This document shows, piece by piece, positions 1 through 8,940 of a stretch of DNA of 64,000 nt; position 1 is the stretch's first letter, and every line of letters begins with the position of its first letter. Source of the stretch: Hoeflea marina. Its GTDB lineage: Bacteria > Pseudomonadota > Alphaproteobacteria > Rhizobiales > Rhizobiaceae. The position numbers were made by a program, and so were the translations under genes. The notes under the pieces are model-generated. The model ran no database searches. It was not told where the DNA came from and was given only the letters and a program-made list of their open reading frames with translations. The stretch is taken from contig NZ_QGTR01000002.1 of the NCBI RefSeq assembly GCF_003182275.1, positions 186,001-250,000 on the forward strand, in the 5' to 3' direction.

Positions 1-620
1 ACGGCCTGGACGGCCGAGGGGTCCTGTTCGGCAATCAGCAGTGAGGGGATTTCGGCGCGAAGCCGGTTCAGCGTCGCCACCAGCCGCAGCCGCGCGACAG
101 GATCCAGCCCGGTGGTCGGTTCGTCGAGCACCAGCAGGCGCGGAGATCCGGCCAGGGCCGCCGCGATGGCGACAAGTCTGCGTTCGCCGCCCGAAAGACT
201 GAGCACGCGGCGGCCGCGCAGCTCGTCGAGCTTGAACTCATCCATCAGGATGCCGATGCGCTGTCGAACCTGGTGTTTCGGCATCCGCCGGTTTTCGAGC
301 GGGAAGGCGATGAGGTCCTCGACGCCAAGGTCCCAGAGCTGGTCCTCGACATTCTGGAACACGATGCCGATCGAGGTGAACAGCTCCTCGCGGCTGACGC
401 TGGTCATCGGTCGCCCTTCCCAGCGGATGTCGCCGGAAAACAGCGGCGCCGGGACCAGTCGCGGAATGATGCCTGCCACGGTCTGCATGAGAGTGGACTT
501 GCCGCTTCCGGCAGCGCCGCAGACCAGCAGCCGCTGCCCTCTGGCGAGTTCAAGGCAGGCTCCGGCGATCACCGGTCTGGTGTCGCCGAAGCCAACCGAG
601 ACATCCTGAAGTGTCAGCAC
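1..620 (-). CDS. ECF/CbiO-type ABC transporter ATP-binding protein (partial, 3' end outside window)
   Basis: This is the nucleotide-binding subunit that powers an energy-coupling-factor type importer with the adjacent S component. Translating the minus strand from a GTG at 620 gives a Walker A GAAGSGKST at residues 35-43, a Q-loop region with FQNVEDQLWD, a signature LSGGE and a Walker B LLVLDEPTTGLDP, in the usual order. The Q-loop wording is typical of EcfA/CbiO ATPases. The gene starts 8 bases past the S-component stop, so the two look cotranscribed. No ATG is present at the 5' end; a CTG at 632 overlapping the upstream stop is an alternative start. The gene continues beyond base 1, so it is unclear whether it is a single-domain or a fused double ATPase. 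Confidence 0.85.
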   Translation of the reverse strand, partial: MLTLQDVSVGFGDTRPVIAGACLELARGQRLLVCGAAGSGKSTLMQTVAGIIPRLVPAPLFSGDIRWEGRPMTSVSREELFTSIGIVFQNVEDQLWDLGVEDLIAFPLENRRMPKHQVRQRIGILMDEFKLDELRGRRVLSLSGGERRLVAIAAALAGSPRLLVLDEPTTGLDPVARLRLVATLNRLRAEIPSLLIAEQDPSAVQA

Positions 621-628
621 GGGATCGG

Positions 629-1201
629 TCAGAAGCGCTTGAACCCGGCGGGGTGGGCACTTTTGAGGATCTTCAGCGCCGGTATGATCAGAAGGGGCGT
701 TCCGACGATCATCGGAACGATGTCGGAGAGACCGAGATATCCGACCGCCCACCAGAATGGAAAAATGCCGAGATAGGCGAGGCTCGCCGACACCGCGAGC
801 ACCATGACGAAGCCCACCACCAGGCAGGTTGCCGCAATTTTGAGCAGGGCGTTGCGATCCAGCACCATCTTTGCCGGGTTGAACAGCAGGCCGGGGACCA
901 GCCCGGTCAGGCCGACCATGATGCCGTCGACGATGAGCGAATGGGCGGGAATGAAGGTGCCGGCGAGCAGCGACCAGATGATGGTGCCGAGATATCCGCA
1001 GATGAAGCCGCTGCGCCATCCCAGCAGGATCCCGATCAACGGGGGCAGGAATGCGAATATGCGCCATTGAATGACGCCCGGCACCAGCTGGATGGGATTT
1101 GCATAGGCCCACAGCACGCCCGTGGCTGCGGCGGCGACGATCGACAGGACGAGCGGAAACAGTGTGTTGCCTTCCGTTTCCATGACGGTTGAATTTGCCA
1201 T
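629..1201 (-). CDS. ECF transporter S component (substrate-binding membrane subunit)
   Basis: This 190-aa integral membrane protein has about five or six hydrophobic segments and the glycine- and proline-rich loops seen in small vitamin or cofactor S components such as ThiW or HmpT relatives. The ATG at 1201 was chosen because a GGAG ribosome site lies 7 bases upstream; the longer open frame to 1666 has no membrane-protein character. The next gene encodes its ATPase. The substrate cannot be read from the sequence. The leader was searched for TPP and cobalamin riboswitch core motifs by eye and none was convincing. Confidence 0.75.
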   Translation of the reverse strand: MANSTVMETEGNTLFPLVLSIVAAAATGVLWAYANPIQLVPGVIQWRIFAFLPPLIGILLGWRSGFICGYLGTIIWSLLAGTFIPAHSLIVDGIMVGLTGLVPGLLFNPAKMVLDRNALLKIAATCLVVGFVMVLAVSASLAYLGIFPFWWAVGYLGLSDIVPMIVGTPLLIIPALKILKSAHPAGFKRF

Positions 1202-1719
1202 CGAATTCTCCAAAAACAGATCCCCCCGCTGCTGCCATGCAAGTTGCATGCCGGAAACGGCGGGAGAAACAATTCGCAGGGAGCTGTGACGTCGGTGAGC
1301 CGGCGCGCCCCGGCCCTCCCGGCACGTTCGGCCAGTATCCGGGATGGAGGCGGCTCGAAAAAACGGGCCCCGGACCGGGTGCAGGGCACGGATCCATCGC
1401 TTGCCGCCTGGCTGGTCGACGCCGCCGGCAGCTACCGCTTTGCCGATTTTCTCAAGATCGGATTGGTCATGAACGTCATCGTCGGCATCGCAAGCTGCCT
1501 GGCGATCCGGGCCTTCACCGGAATCTGACGGAGGTCGGCGAGGCGTGCGGATGCAGGTAGTCGCCGCACCGGTTTGGCTGTTCGGACATGCGGGCAGGCT
1601 TGCCCCGGGCGGCTTCGGCTGCCGGCCGTGGAATGCAGGGCGGCGATTGATCTGCCGCAATATCAAGCATGCCAGATGGCACTAGGCTTGCGGGGAACTC
1701 AAAAAAAACAGGAGGCCCC
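1202..1719. other. Intergenic region, leader of the ECF operon
   Basis: Apart from the SLC13-like scrap, no gene is visible. A GC-rich stretch followed by a run of T on the minus strand near 1357-1376 could be a terminator or attenuator, but the pairing is weak. Confidence 0.3.
1393..1528 (+). pseudogene. C-terminal remnant of an SLC13/DASS-like transporter
   Basis: A stretch of about 45 codons ending at a TGA at 1526-1528 reads GSYRFADFLKIGL followed by a hydrophobic helix. This is the typical last membrane segment of SLC13-family anion/sodium symporters. No start codon with a ribosome site and no upstream transporter sequence is visible, so it appears to be the tail of a deleted gene. The identification is by motif resemblance only. 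Confidence 0.4.
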
Positions 1720-2022
1720 ATGGTCCGGATCAGTATCCATTCGCGTTTCATTGCATTGACTGCTGCACTGGGCCTCGCACTCACGGCGGGAGTTCGCGCG
1801 CAATCGGCAGACCCCGCCTGGCTCGACCGGCTGTCCGAACAGCTGGCCGTCGAAAAGGAGTGCCAGGTCGAATATTTTCTCGCGGTGAAGGAGGGTCAGT
1901 TGGCCGGGCGGCCGACATTCGAGGCGCGTGCCCAGTGTACAGACGGGCGTCAGTTCGACGGGGCGCTGACCGAGCCTGCGAAGGAATTCAACCTGAGCGA
2001 ATGTGGCACCCGGATCTGCTGA
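1720..2022 (+). CDS. Small secreted protein of unknown function
   Basis: This 100-aa protein begins with a clear Sec signal peptide (basic start, hydrophobic core, cleavage around VRA-QS near residue 28). The mature part is about 72 aa with four cysteines, two in a C-terminal CGTRIC. The spacing could allow two disulfides in the periplasm. The start at 1720 is supported by AGGAGG five bases upstream; an upstream in-frame ATG has no such site. No family is recognised. It stands alone between the ECF region and the T2SS operon. Confidence 0.65.
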   Translation: MVRISIHSRFIALTAALGLALTAGVRAQSADPAWLDRLSEQLAVEKECQVEYFLAVKEGQLAGRPTFEARAQCTDGRQFDGALTEPAKEFNLSECGTRIC

Positions 2023-2523
2023 GGCTGCCGCTTGCAGTTGTCACCCGCGGCGATCCCTGTCAGCGTCGTCTGATGCACCTGACCTCTCGCATGAACGGTT
2101 TGGTCTTGCCGGCGGGCATGGGTCTGGACGTGGTTCGCCACATCGGCCATCGCGCCATTGCCCGCGGCATCATCTGGAGCAGGCTTCAACGCAGTTCTGT
2201 CATCCGTTCGCCCACGGGTCTCCGATCATGAGCGCACGAGAATGCGAACTGAACGCTTCGCTGTGACCCGGCCGTGTCGCGCCGAAATCCGGCTCTCTGC
2301 TGCACAGGCGCGCCGGCAGGTCCGGCATGGGGAACAGGCCGATCGCGCGTAACGCAAGTGGTCCAGCGAACAGTGTTGATTGAAATTCCGAAGTATAGGT
2401 ACATAGAAGCAACGTCGATTGCATTGGTTGAGTCGAGCGCAGAAAATCGACCTTTCGAGAGTCGCTTTTGCACGCCTGGCGTTGATGTCGTGGCCGCTCC
2501 ATGAATCGGAATCGGGCTTTGGG
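2023..2523. other. Intergenic region before the T2SS operon
   Basis: About 500 bases without a supportable gene; the short frames on both strands have no ribosome sites or family resemblance. AT content rises near 2370-2420, where a possible promoter lies. Confidence 0.4.
2376..2405 (+). promoter_or_regulatory. Possible sigma-70-like promoter for gspL operon
   Basis: TTGATT and TACATA are separated by 18 bases in an AT-enriched patch about 120 bases upstream of gspL. Match by eye only. Confidence 0.25.
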
Positions 2524-3531
2524 ATGAAAAGTGTCCTCATCGATATGTGGAACTGGTGGGCGACAACCCTGGCTTCGTGCCGGCCCGGCCGGTTCAACGT
2601 GACAAAGCCCGGCAGCCACATCGCCATCGACGACGCGGGAGTAACGCTTGTTGCGGGCAACGGGGCGATCCTCGCGCGCTGCGCGGACGGCAGGCTCGCT
2701 GAATTCGCCAGAGACGCCGCGAGAGCGGCCGGCCGCAAACCGCTGCCGGTCAGCATCGGCGAAAACCGCTACGTCGAGCGCAACCTCACGCGTGTGCCAT
2801 TGCGCGAGACTCACAGCCGCGACATGATCCTGCTCGACGTGGCCGGATCGATTCCGTTCAATGTCGAAGACATCCACGTCCTGCGGGGGCAGGCTCGCGG
2901 CTTTCGGGCAAGCGGCGTGACCTACCAGATCCTGCGCAGATCGGTTCTGGCGCCGATCCTGAAGGCACTGGATGAGGCAGGCCTGCGGGTCGGTGAAATC
3001 CGCTTGCAGCGCGAATCCGGGTTCTGGGCGGTCCGCCCCCAAGCCATCGGCAGAGGGCGGAGAACGGCCTTTTCCGGCCCGTTCCAGCTGCTGGGCACGG
3101 GACTGGTGATCGCCGCATGCCTGGCGACATTCGTGCACCTGCACGTGCGCAACGCCACAGCATTGGGAGCGCTCGAGGCAAGGGTCGACGCGCTGGGAGT
3201 CGAGGCCGCGGCGGTCCGCGCGCTGCTGGCGCAGCGGAAGCAGGCGGTCGACCGGTTGACCGCGATCCATGTGTTCCGCAATTCCAATCCCGCCATAGTC
3301 TCGGTCTGGGAGCAACTGACCCAGGTCATTCCCGATTCCGCCTATCTGACGGATCTGGAGGTCAGCCAGTCCGATGTTCGGCTCACCGGATTCGCGGATT
3401 CGGCGGCCGAATTGCTGCCGGCGCTCGAAGCCGCGCCGATGTTCGAGAATGTCGAGTTCACCGCGCCGGTGGTGAACGTGCCTGGCCGAGACCGCGAACA
3501 TTTTTCCATGATGCTGAGAGTGGCGAGATGA
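2524..3531 (+). CDS. gspL: Type II secretion system protein GspL-like (PilN domain)
   Basis: The protein is the inner-membrane platform subunit that links the GspE ATPase to GspM. It has a cytoplasmic half of about 185 residues, a basic segment then a single membrane helix around residues 190-210 (LLGTGLVIAACLATFVHL), a coiled-coil-like stretch and a C-terminal PilN/fimbrial-assembly domain with the typical VWEQLTQVIPDSAYLTDLEV wording. The start at 2524 is chosen by comparison of length; it has no strong ribosome site and an in-frame ATG at 2485 is possible. It overlaps gspM by four bases (ATGA) and heads the gsp operon. At 335 aa it is shorter than classical GspL. Confidence 0.75.
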   Translation: MKSVLIDMWNWWATTLASCRPGRFNVTKPGSHIAIDDAGVTLVAGNGAILARCADGRLAEFARDAARAAGRKPLPVSIGENRYVERNLTRVPLRETHSRDMILLDVAGSIPFNVEDIHVLRGQARGFRASGVTYQILRRSVLAPILKALDEAGLRVGEIRLQRESGFWAVRPQAIGRGRRTAFSGPFQLLGTGLVIAACLATFVHLHVRNATALGALEARVDALGVEAAAVRALLAQRKQAVDRLTAIHVFRNSNPAIVSVWEQLTQVIPDSAYLTDLEVSQSDVRLTGFADSAAELLPALEAAPMFENVEFTAPVVNVPGRDREHFSMMLRVAR

Positions 3532-4178
3532 TCGACGCGGCATTCTCAGCCTTGCTGAACCTGCCGAAACTGACGCAGCAGCTCGTTGCCGTCGCCATGC
3601 TGCTGCTGGGCGCGCTCGTCTCAGTCGGATTGATCTCGGCCGGTGCGGGACATCTGCAGTCGCAGCGGGATTCCATCCAGACCCTTCGCAAGCAGGCCGG
3701 CGTCCTCGAAGCCATTGTCGCGCAACGCCCCTTTCTGCAGACCGCTTCGGCGGAAGAGGGCCAACAGTCCGGCCTCGCCGGCCAGATGCTCCAGGGAGAG
3801 AATGCCGCGCTGGCGCGTGCCGCCCTGCAGAGCCGGTTCTCCGCGCTGGCGCAAGGTCATCGGGTTGAGGTCGTTTCGGTGGCGAATGCGCGCGATCTCG
3901 ACATCGGTGGCCTGATCTATCTCGGCCTGGCGGTCAGCCTGCAGGGGCCGATGCATGAACTCCACGCCACCGTGATGGATCTGGAGACCTCGTCGCCGCA
4001 ACTGTTTCTGCAGGATGTGGCCGTTCGTGCCATCCATGCGTCGCGCGCCGACGACGGCATGGCGGCCCCCGAGACCGAGCTGACGCTGCAGTTCAAGATC
4101 TATGGCCTGTTCCTGGCCCGGGCCGAAGACAGATCCGCGCCGGACGCAGTGGTCGCCGAACCCGTGGCGGGGCAGTGA
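3528..4178 (+). CDS. gspM: Type II secretion system protein GspM (subtype b-like)
   Basis: This 216-aa inner-membrane protein has one N-terminal membrane helix (about residues 19-42) followed by a coiled-coil-prone region and a ferredoxin-like periplasmic domain. This architecture and the position directly after gspL fit the PF10741 class of GspM. Its ATG overlaps the gspL stop. GspM partners with GspL to anchor the ATPase. The assignment rests on architecture and gene order rather than on a signature motif. Confidence 0.7.
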   Translation: MIDAAFSALLNLPKLTQQLVAVAMLLLGALVSVGLISAGAGHLQSQRDSIQTLRKQAGVLEAIVAQRPFLQTASAEEGQQSGLAGQMLQGENAALARAALQSRFSALAQGHRVEVVSVANARDLDIGGLIYLGLAVSLQGPMHELHATVMDLETSSPQLFLQDVAVRAIHASRADDGMAAPETELTLQFKIYGLFLARAEDRSAPDAVVAEPVAGQ

Positions 4179-4705
4179 TGCGGGCGCTCTCGATCCTCGC
4201 CCTGCTTCTGGGCCTCGCCGCCTGGATAAACTGGACTGTCTGGACCCGGCCGACCGACCTCACATCGCTGCCGGCCGGTCGGTCCGGAAACCTCCTTGCC
4301 GCCTTGCCCGAAACTCCGATCGAGGCGGCCCGGTTCGACAGCACATTGCTGCAGACCTATGCCCGCCCCCTGTTCGAGCCCAGCCGCAGACCCTATGAGC
4401 CGCCGGCCGTCGAGGCGGCTGCCCCTGCCGGGATCCCGGAGCAGGCTCCGGCCATGGCGGTTGCGCCCGTCATCACCCAGTTTCCGGAAATACGTGTCCT
4501 CGGGATCCAGCGGATGCCCGGCCAGGCCCAGGCTCTGCTGCAGCTGCAGGGAGAGAGCCAGGCCGTCTGGTACCGGCAGGAGGACAGTGTCGGCGGCTGG
4601 ATCCTGAAGGACATCGGATCCGTGCATCTGACATTCACGCGTGACGGGCAGGAGGCGAGCGCCGATCTCTATCCGGATACGGGACTTGGCGGAGGGATCA
4701 ATTGA
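4178..4705 (+). CDS. Type II secretion system GspN/GspC-like protein
   Basis: This 175-aa protein has a single N-terminal membrane helix (ALSILALLLGLAAWINWTVW), a proline- and alanine-rich linker and a small C-terminal domain that resembles the homology region of GspC-type proteins, which connects the inner membrane to the secretin. No PDZ domain follows, so it may be a short GspN/PulC-like subunit replacing GspC. A GTG at 4175 sits just ahead of the chosen ATG at 4178, which overlaps the gspM stop by one base. It is sandwiched between gspM and gspK. Confidence 0.6.
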   Translation: MRALSILALLLGLAAWINWTVWTRPTDLTSLPAGRSGNLLAALPETPIEAARFDSTLLQTYARPLFEPSRRPYEPPAVEAAAPAGIPEQAPAMAVAPVITQFPEIRVLGIQRMPGQAQALLQLQGESQAVWYRQEDSVGGWILKDIGSVHLTFTRDGQEASADLYPDTGLGGGIN

Positions 4706-5628
4706 AGCGCCGGAGGCCGATCACGGACGACCGGGGCTTTGCGCTGGTGGCTGTGCTGTTCTTTCTCATTGTGCTGGCGGCCGTGCTGACACCGTTCACG
4801 ATCGCGGCGAGAACCTATCAACTGGTCGTGCGCAATACGCTCGCAGCGTCCGCGTCGACGGCGGCGTTGAGCAGCATCCTGCAGACCGGCGCGCTGGTGT
4901 TCACGCTGGGTGAGGCCAACGGCCTTCGATGGCCGGACCCGACGCTGGTCTGCGAGATACGGCTAGGCCCGGACAGCAGGGTGATCCTGCGCTATGTCAA
5001 CCATGCCGGCCTGATCGATCTGAATGCCGCTCCGCCCGAACTGCTGGCCTTCGGATTTCGCGCCCTTGGTCTTGATCCGGACGCGGCGGATGGTGTCGCC
5101 GCCGCCGTGGTGGCGTTCAGGACCGCCGACACCGGCTCCGGGCACGCCATGCTGGCAGAGTCCGTCGCGGTGGCGGGCGGGCTCAAGCGCGGACCCTTCG
5201 AGGCGGTGGCGGAACTGTCCGATTTCCAGCCGCTGGCGGCGACCGCCAACCGTCGGCTTGAAGAGGTCTTCACCGTGCTGTCGGGGGCCGGCACCGTCGA
5301 CAGGCTGCGCCTGACGCCCGTGCTGGAGGCGATGCTGCGCCGGGGAGCGGGCGATGCCCACGCCTTTCTGATCGAAAGCGGCGGACGGGCGCCGGCGGTC
5401 ACGCTGGAAGCGGAGCTCTATCGCGGCGATGCCGTCACCCACCGCGGGCGCACCGTCTTTGCCCAATCGGGTGCGGGCGAAACAGCCCCCCTGCACCTGC
5501 TCGAGCCGATGTCCTTTGAAGCCAGCCCCGACACCGCCATTCTCCGACCTCAGGGATCGGGCGATCCGCTTTGCGCCGGCTATTTTGAACCGGCGACGCA
5601 ACAATTGCTCGCGGAGTTCCTGCCATGA
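4702..5628 (+). CDS. gspK: Type II secretion system minor pseudopilin GspK
   Basis: GspK caps the pseudopilus tip with GspI and GspJ. The 308-aa protein starts with a basic leader and the sequence RGFALVAVLFFLIVLAAVL, a type IV prepilin-like N-terminus in which the usual Glu+5 is not evident, as is common in GspK. An alpha-helical middle with VNHAGLIDLNAAPPELL, a helix-hairpin-helix-like motif found in GspK, follows. The start is a TTG at 4702 that overlaps the previous TGA, the same arrangement as at gspJ. It is followed by gspE with a four-base overlap. Confidence 0.85.
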   Translation: MKRRRPITDDRGFALVAVLFFLIVLAAVLTPFTIAARTYQLVVRNTLAASASTAALSSILQTGALVFTLGEANGLRWPDPTLVCEIRLGPDSRVILRYVNHAGLIDLNAAPPELLAFGFRALGLDPDAADGVAAAVVAFRTADTGSGHAMLAESVAVAGGLKRGPFEAVAELSDFQPLAATANRRLEEVFTVLSGAGTVDRLRLTPVLEAMLRRGAGDAHAFLIESGGRAPAVTLEAELYRGDAVTHRGRTVFAQSGAGETAPLHLLEPMSFEASPDTAILRPQGSGDPLCAGYFEPATQQLLAEFLP

Positions 5629-7259
5629 CCGGGCCATCGCCGCTCCCCACGCTGGACGAATTTCTGGCCCACGCCATTGCCGCCGGGGAAACAACCCCGG
5701 AAAAGGCGCGCCGGCTCGGCGCCGCCGTCAGCGAATCCGGCCACCCGGTCGATGTCGTGATGACGGAACTCGGCATCATGACCGAGGAAGGGCTGGGACA
5801 AGCGCTGGCGAGATTTCTCGGCACTGAATTCTTAGCCGATCCCGGGCCGCGCATCGATCGCGATCTGCTCGAACGGCTTGGCAGGCCTTTCTTCGAGAGC
5901 AACTGCATCCTGCCGATCAGCGGTGGGGATCACGGTGAGGTTCCGGTGTGCGTGAGCACACCGTTCTCCGATGACGGACTGAAGCTGCTGTCCTACCGTC
6001 TTGAGCGGCCCCTGCGGCTGCTGGTCTCCACCCGGCCGGTCATCCTGGCCGCGCTCGCCGGCTTCGGTGCCGGGGAGGCGGCCATCGCCGACCCATTGCC
6101 GCCCGGTGGCATCGAACTCGATGCCTTCGACCTCGAGCGGTTGCGTGACGTGGCCCAGGAGGCGCCGGTCGTGCGGCTGATCGCCCGGGTCCTGCAACGC
6201 GCCGTCGATCTGCAGGCCACGGATATCCATATCGAGCCGATGGACCGGCATGTGCAGATCCGGCTGAGGATCGACGGGCTGCTGCAGACCTGGGAATCTG
6301 TTCCCATCGACATGCTCTCGGGCGTTGCCACGCGGATCAAGATCCTGTCGCGGCTCAACATTTCCGAGCGGCGGCTGCCCCAGGACGGTCGCATGCGCGC
6401 AGTCATCCGCGGCACCGAAGTGGATTTCCGCGTCTCGGTGCTGCCCAGCGTCAACGGCGAGACCCTGGTGCTGCGGGTGCTCGACCGCACCCAGGTGGCA
6501 CTCGATCTGGCGAGCCTCGGATTTGCCGACGATGCCCGGGCGTCGCTGGCGCAGTTGGCCCATGTCGCCAACGGCATTGTGCTTGTCACCGGCCCGACCG
6601 GCAGCGGCAAGACCACGACGCTTTATGCGCTGCTGCGGATGATCAATTCCATCGGGGTGAAGATCTTCACGGTCGAAGATCCGGTCGAGTACCGCATGGA
6701 AGGGGTGACCCAGCTGCAGGTCGATCCCGGCATCGACCTGACCTTCGCGCGCGCCCTGCGCTCGGTGCTGCGTCAGGACCCGGACATCATCCTGGTCGGT
6801 GAAATCCGGGATCGCGAAACCGCGGAGATTGCAATGCAGGCGGCGCTGACCGGCCACCTGGTGCTTTCGACGCTGCACACCAACTCCGCGGTCGGCGCCG
6901 TCACCAGGCTGCGCGACATGGGCATTGACGATTATCTGATCGGCGCCACGGTGAAAGCCGCAATCGGGCAGCGGCTGGTTCGAAGGGTCTGCCGGGCCTG
7001 CCGGAATACGGAACCGGGAAGGTGCGGCCAGTGCGGCGGCACCGGCCTCAAGGGTCGCACGGTCACCTACGAAATTGCCCGCTTCAGCAACCGCATCTCG
7101 TCCAGTGTGGCGCGCGGCGCGCTCGAGGACGCAATCACAGCCATGGCCCTGGATGAGGGCATGGTTCCGATGCAGACCCATGCGCAATCGCTCCTGTCTA
7201 TTGGCGTCACCACACGCCAGGAGATCGCGCGGGTCATCCAGCTCGACGGGACGGTATGA
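5625..7259 (+). CDS. gspE: Type II secretion system ATPase GspE
   Basis: This is the cytoplasmic hexameric ATPase that drives pseudopilus assembly. The 544-aa protein has an N-terminal N1E/MshEN-like domain (about residues 1-150), a Walker A GPTGSGKTT at 323-331, an aspartate box around EDPVEY, a Walker B-like DIILVGEIRD at 387-396 and a histidine box around HTN at 418. A zinc-binding CxxC pair (C456/C459 and C467/C470) is present with a shortened spacer. All catalytic motifs are intact. It overlaps gspK upstream and gspF downstream, indicating translational coupling. Confidence 0.95.
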   Translation: MTGPSPLPTLDEFLAHAIAAGETTPEKARRLGAAVSESGHPVDVVMTELGIMTEEGLGQALARFLGTEFLADPGPRIDRDLLERLGRPFFESNCILPISGGDHGEVPVCVSTPFSDDGLKLLSYRLERPLRLLVSTRPVILAALAGFGAGEAAIADPLPPGGIELDAFDLERLRDVAQEAPVVRLIARVLQRAVDLQATDIHIEPMDRHVQIRLRIDGLLQTWESVPIDMLSGVATRIKILSRLNISERRLPQDGRMRAVIRGTEVDFRVSVLPSVNGETLVLRVLDRTQVALDLASLGFADDARASLAQLAHVANGIVLVTGPTGSGKTTTLYALLRMINSIGVKIFTVEDPVEYRMEGVTQLQVDPGIDLTFARALRSVLRQDPDIILVGEIRDRETAEIAMQAALTGHLVLSTLHTNSAVGAVTRLRDMGIDDYLIGATVKAAIGQRLVRRVCRACRNTEPGRCGQCGGTGLKGRTVTYEIARFSNRISSSVARGALEDAITAMALDEGMVPMQTHAQSLLSIGVTTRQEIARVIQLDGTV

Positions 7260-8458
7260 TGCTGTATGCCTACAAGGCGTTGCGGGTCGACGGCAGTTAT
7301 GAGCAAGGCCGCATCGAGGCGGACGGCCCCGCCGAGGTGCTTGCGAGCCTGCGCCGCAACGGCAAGACCGCCGTCAGCATCGTGGAGGCTGGCGCCGCGG
7401 TTGCCGCGGCCGGCGCAGATGCCGTGCTGCGACCGGTGCAACTGGCCGCCTTCTTCGCCGACCTCGCCATGCTGATGACCGCGGGACTGACCGTCGATCA
7501 GGCGCTGAAGACGATGGCGGCGAGCCAGGAGAACTGGCGGCTCAAGTCCCTTGCCGCCGGGATCGCGGCCAGCCTGGCGACCGGCGACACGGTGGCCGGG
7601 GCCATGGAAAAAACGCGGTCTTTCCCGCCGGAGGCGACGGCACTGGCCGCCAGCGCGGAACGCGTGGGGCGGCTGGCCGAGGTCTTCGGCGCCCTGGCGG
7701 CCGACTTCGAACGCCAGGCCCGGGCACGCCGGGCGCTCCTGGAGGCATTGGCCTATCCGGCTTTCCTGGTCGCCCTGGCAATCGTGGCTGTTGTCCTGAT
7801 TTCGGTCTATCTCGTGCCGGCGCTTGAGCCGATCTTCGAGAGCGCCGGGGTGGACCCGCCACCGGTGGTGTGGATCCTCACTCGCCTGCGTGGGTTCATG
7901 ACGGACTACGGCATCTATCTCGCCGGAATCGCGGCGCTTCTGGCCATTGCCGCCTGCTTCGCGGAGACCCGCGCCGCACTGTCCGCCGGCTTTTCCGCCC
8001 TGTGGGCGGTCTTGCCGGGGGTCGGCCGGATCCAGCGGGATCTTGCCATGGCGCGCTATCTGCAGAGCCTTGCGCTGTTGCTGCAGAACGGCGCCCAGAT
8101 CAGCGTGGCGCTGGAGCTGTCGGCAAGCTGCTGCGGCCGCGGATCGATCCGCCGGCGCCTCGCCGGCGTGCGCGACGAGGTGACCCACGGAGCCAATGTG
8201 ACGGATGCCTTGAGACGGACGCAGCTGTTTGGCGAGGGGACCCTGTCGCTGATCTTCATGGGCGATGAGGTCAACCGGCTGCCGATGGCGCTCGACCGCA
8301 GCAGCGTGATTCTGATGACCAGATCGCGCCAGGTGATCGACAGGTCTCTCGCTGTCCTGGCGCCCGCCATCATCATCGCCCTCGGCCTGATGATCGGTCT
8401 GCTGGTCACCTCGGTGATGACCGCGCTTTTGTCCGTCAATGAACTGGCGATCCAGTGA
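7256..8458 (+). CDS. gspF: Type II secretion system inner-membrane platform protein GspF
   Basis: GspF is the polytopic platform protein contacted by GspE. The 400-aa sequence begins with MLYAYKAL, a typical GspF N-terminus. It carries two copies of the GspF domain (about residues 65-185 and 265-390) and three membrane helices around 165-190, 215-235 and 370-395. Length and layout match the family. Two adjacent ATG codons (7256 and 7259) could start translation, both overlapping the gspE stop. It is followed by the pseudopilin genes. Confidence 0.95.
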   Translation: MMLYAYKALRVDGSYEQGRIEADGPAEVLASLRRNGKTAVSIVEAGAAVAAAGADAVLRPVQLAAFFADLAMLMTAGLTVDQALKTMAASQENWRLKSLAAGIAASLATGDTVAGAMEKTRSFPPEATALAASAERVGRLAEVFGALAADFERQARARRALLEALAYPAFLVALAIVAVVLISVYLVPALEPIFESAGVDPPPVVWILTRLRGFMTDYGIYLAGIAALLAIAACFAETRAALSAGFSALWAVLPGVGRIQRDLAMARYLQSLALLLQNGAQISVALELSASCCGRGSIRRRLAGVRDEVTHGANVTDALRRTQLFGEGTLSLIFMGDEVNRLPMALDRSSVILMTRSRQVIDRSLAVLAPAIIIALGLMIGLLVTSVMTALLSVNELAIQ

Positions 8459-8940
8459 TGCGCGCCCGTTCGGAGCCACATTGGGGAGATGAGGCCGGGT
8501 TCACCCTGATCGAGATGATGGTGGTGCTTGCGGTCATCGCCATGGCCTCGCTCGGCGTGGTCGCCTATGGCGTCAACCGCGACCGGGAACCGACCAGCCG
8601 GGCGCTTGCGCAATCCACCGCGCTGCTGGCCCATCGCGCTTCGCAGGCTGCTGTCACGCGCGGTCTGCCGGTGCGTCTCCGGGTCGATCTTGAAGCGGGC
8701 GTCATCTCCCTCGATGCGGGAAAGAAGCAGGACGTGGTGCGGTTCTCCGCCGACAGCGCGGGTGCGCGGCTGGCCACCGGGCGCGGACTGGTGGCGAGTC
8801 CGGGTGTGGGCGAGATTGTCTTTCTGCCGGATGGAAGTGCGACGGGTGGCGAGATCCGGTTTCAGCGCCAGGGGCAGCCGGCGTACCGGGTGCGCATCCA
8901 CTGGCTGACGGGCGCGGTCAGCTATGGGGAGGCGAAATGA
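8458..8940 (+). CDS. gspH: Type II secretion system minor pseudopilin GspH
   Basis: The 160-aa protein has a prepilin cleavage motif EAGFTLIEMMVVLAVIAM after a 12-residue leader, with Gly-1, Phe+1 and Glu+5 all present for processing and methylation by the prepilin peptidase. The C-terminal beta-rich part ends in a GspH/FimT-like domain. The preceding GTG at 8455 is an alternative start. It lies between gspF and gspI, the usual order. Confidence 0.88.
   Translation: MRARSEPHWGDEAGFTLIEMMVVLAVIAMASLGVVAYGVNRDREPTSRALAQSTALLAHRASQAAVTRGLPVRLRVDLEAGVISLDAGKKQDVVRFSADSAGARLATGRGLVASPGVGEIVFLPDGSATGGEIRFQRQGQPAYRVRIHWLTGAVSYGEAK

Noticed and set aside
1202..1392. Riboswitch (TPP or cobalamin) ahead of the ECF S component
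   Set aside because: Core motifs such as CTGAGA or GCCACTG with their usual partners are not present.
2200..3543. 447-codon minus-strand frame opposite gspL
   Set aside because: gspL fits its operon; the antisense frame lacks a ribosome site and family resemblance.
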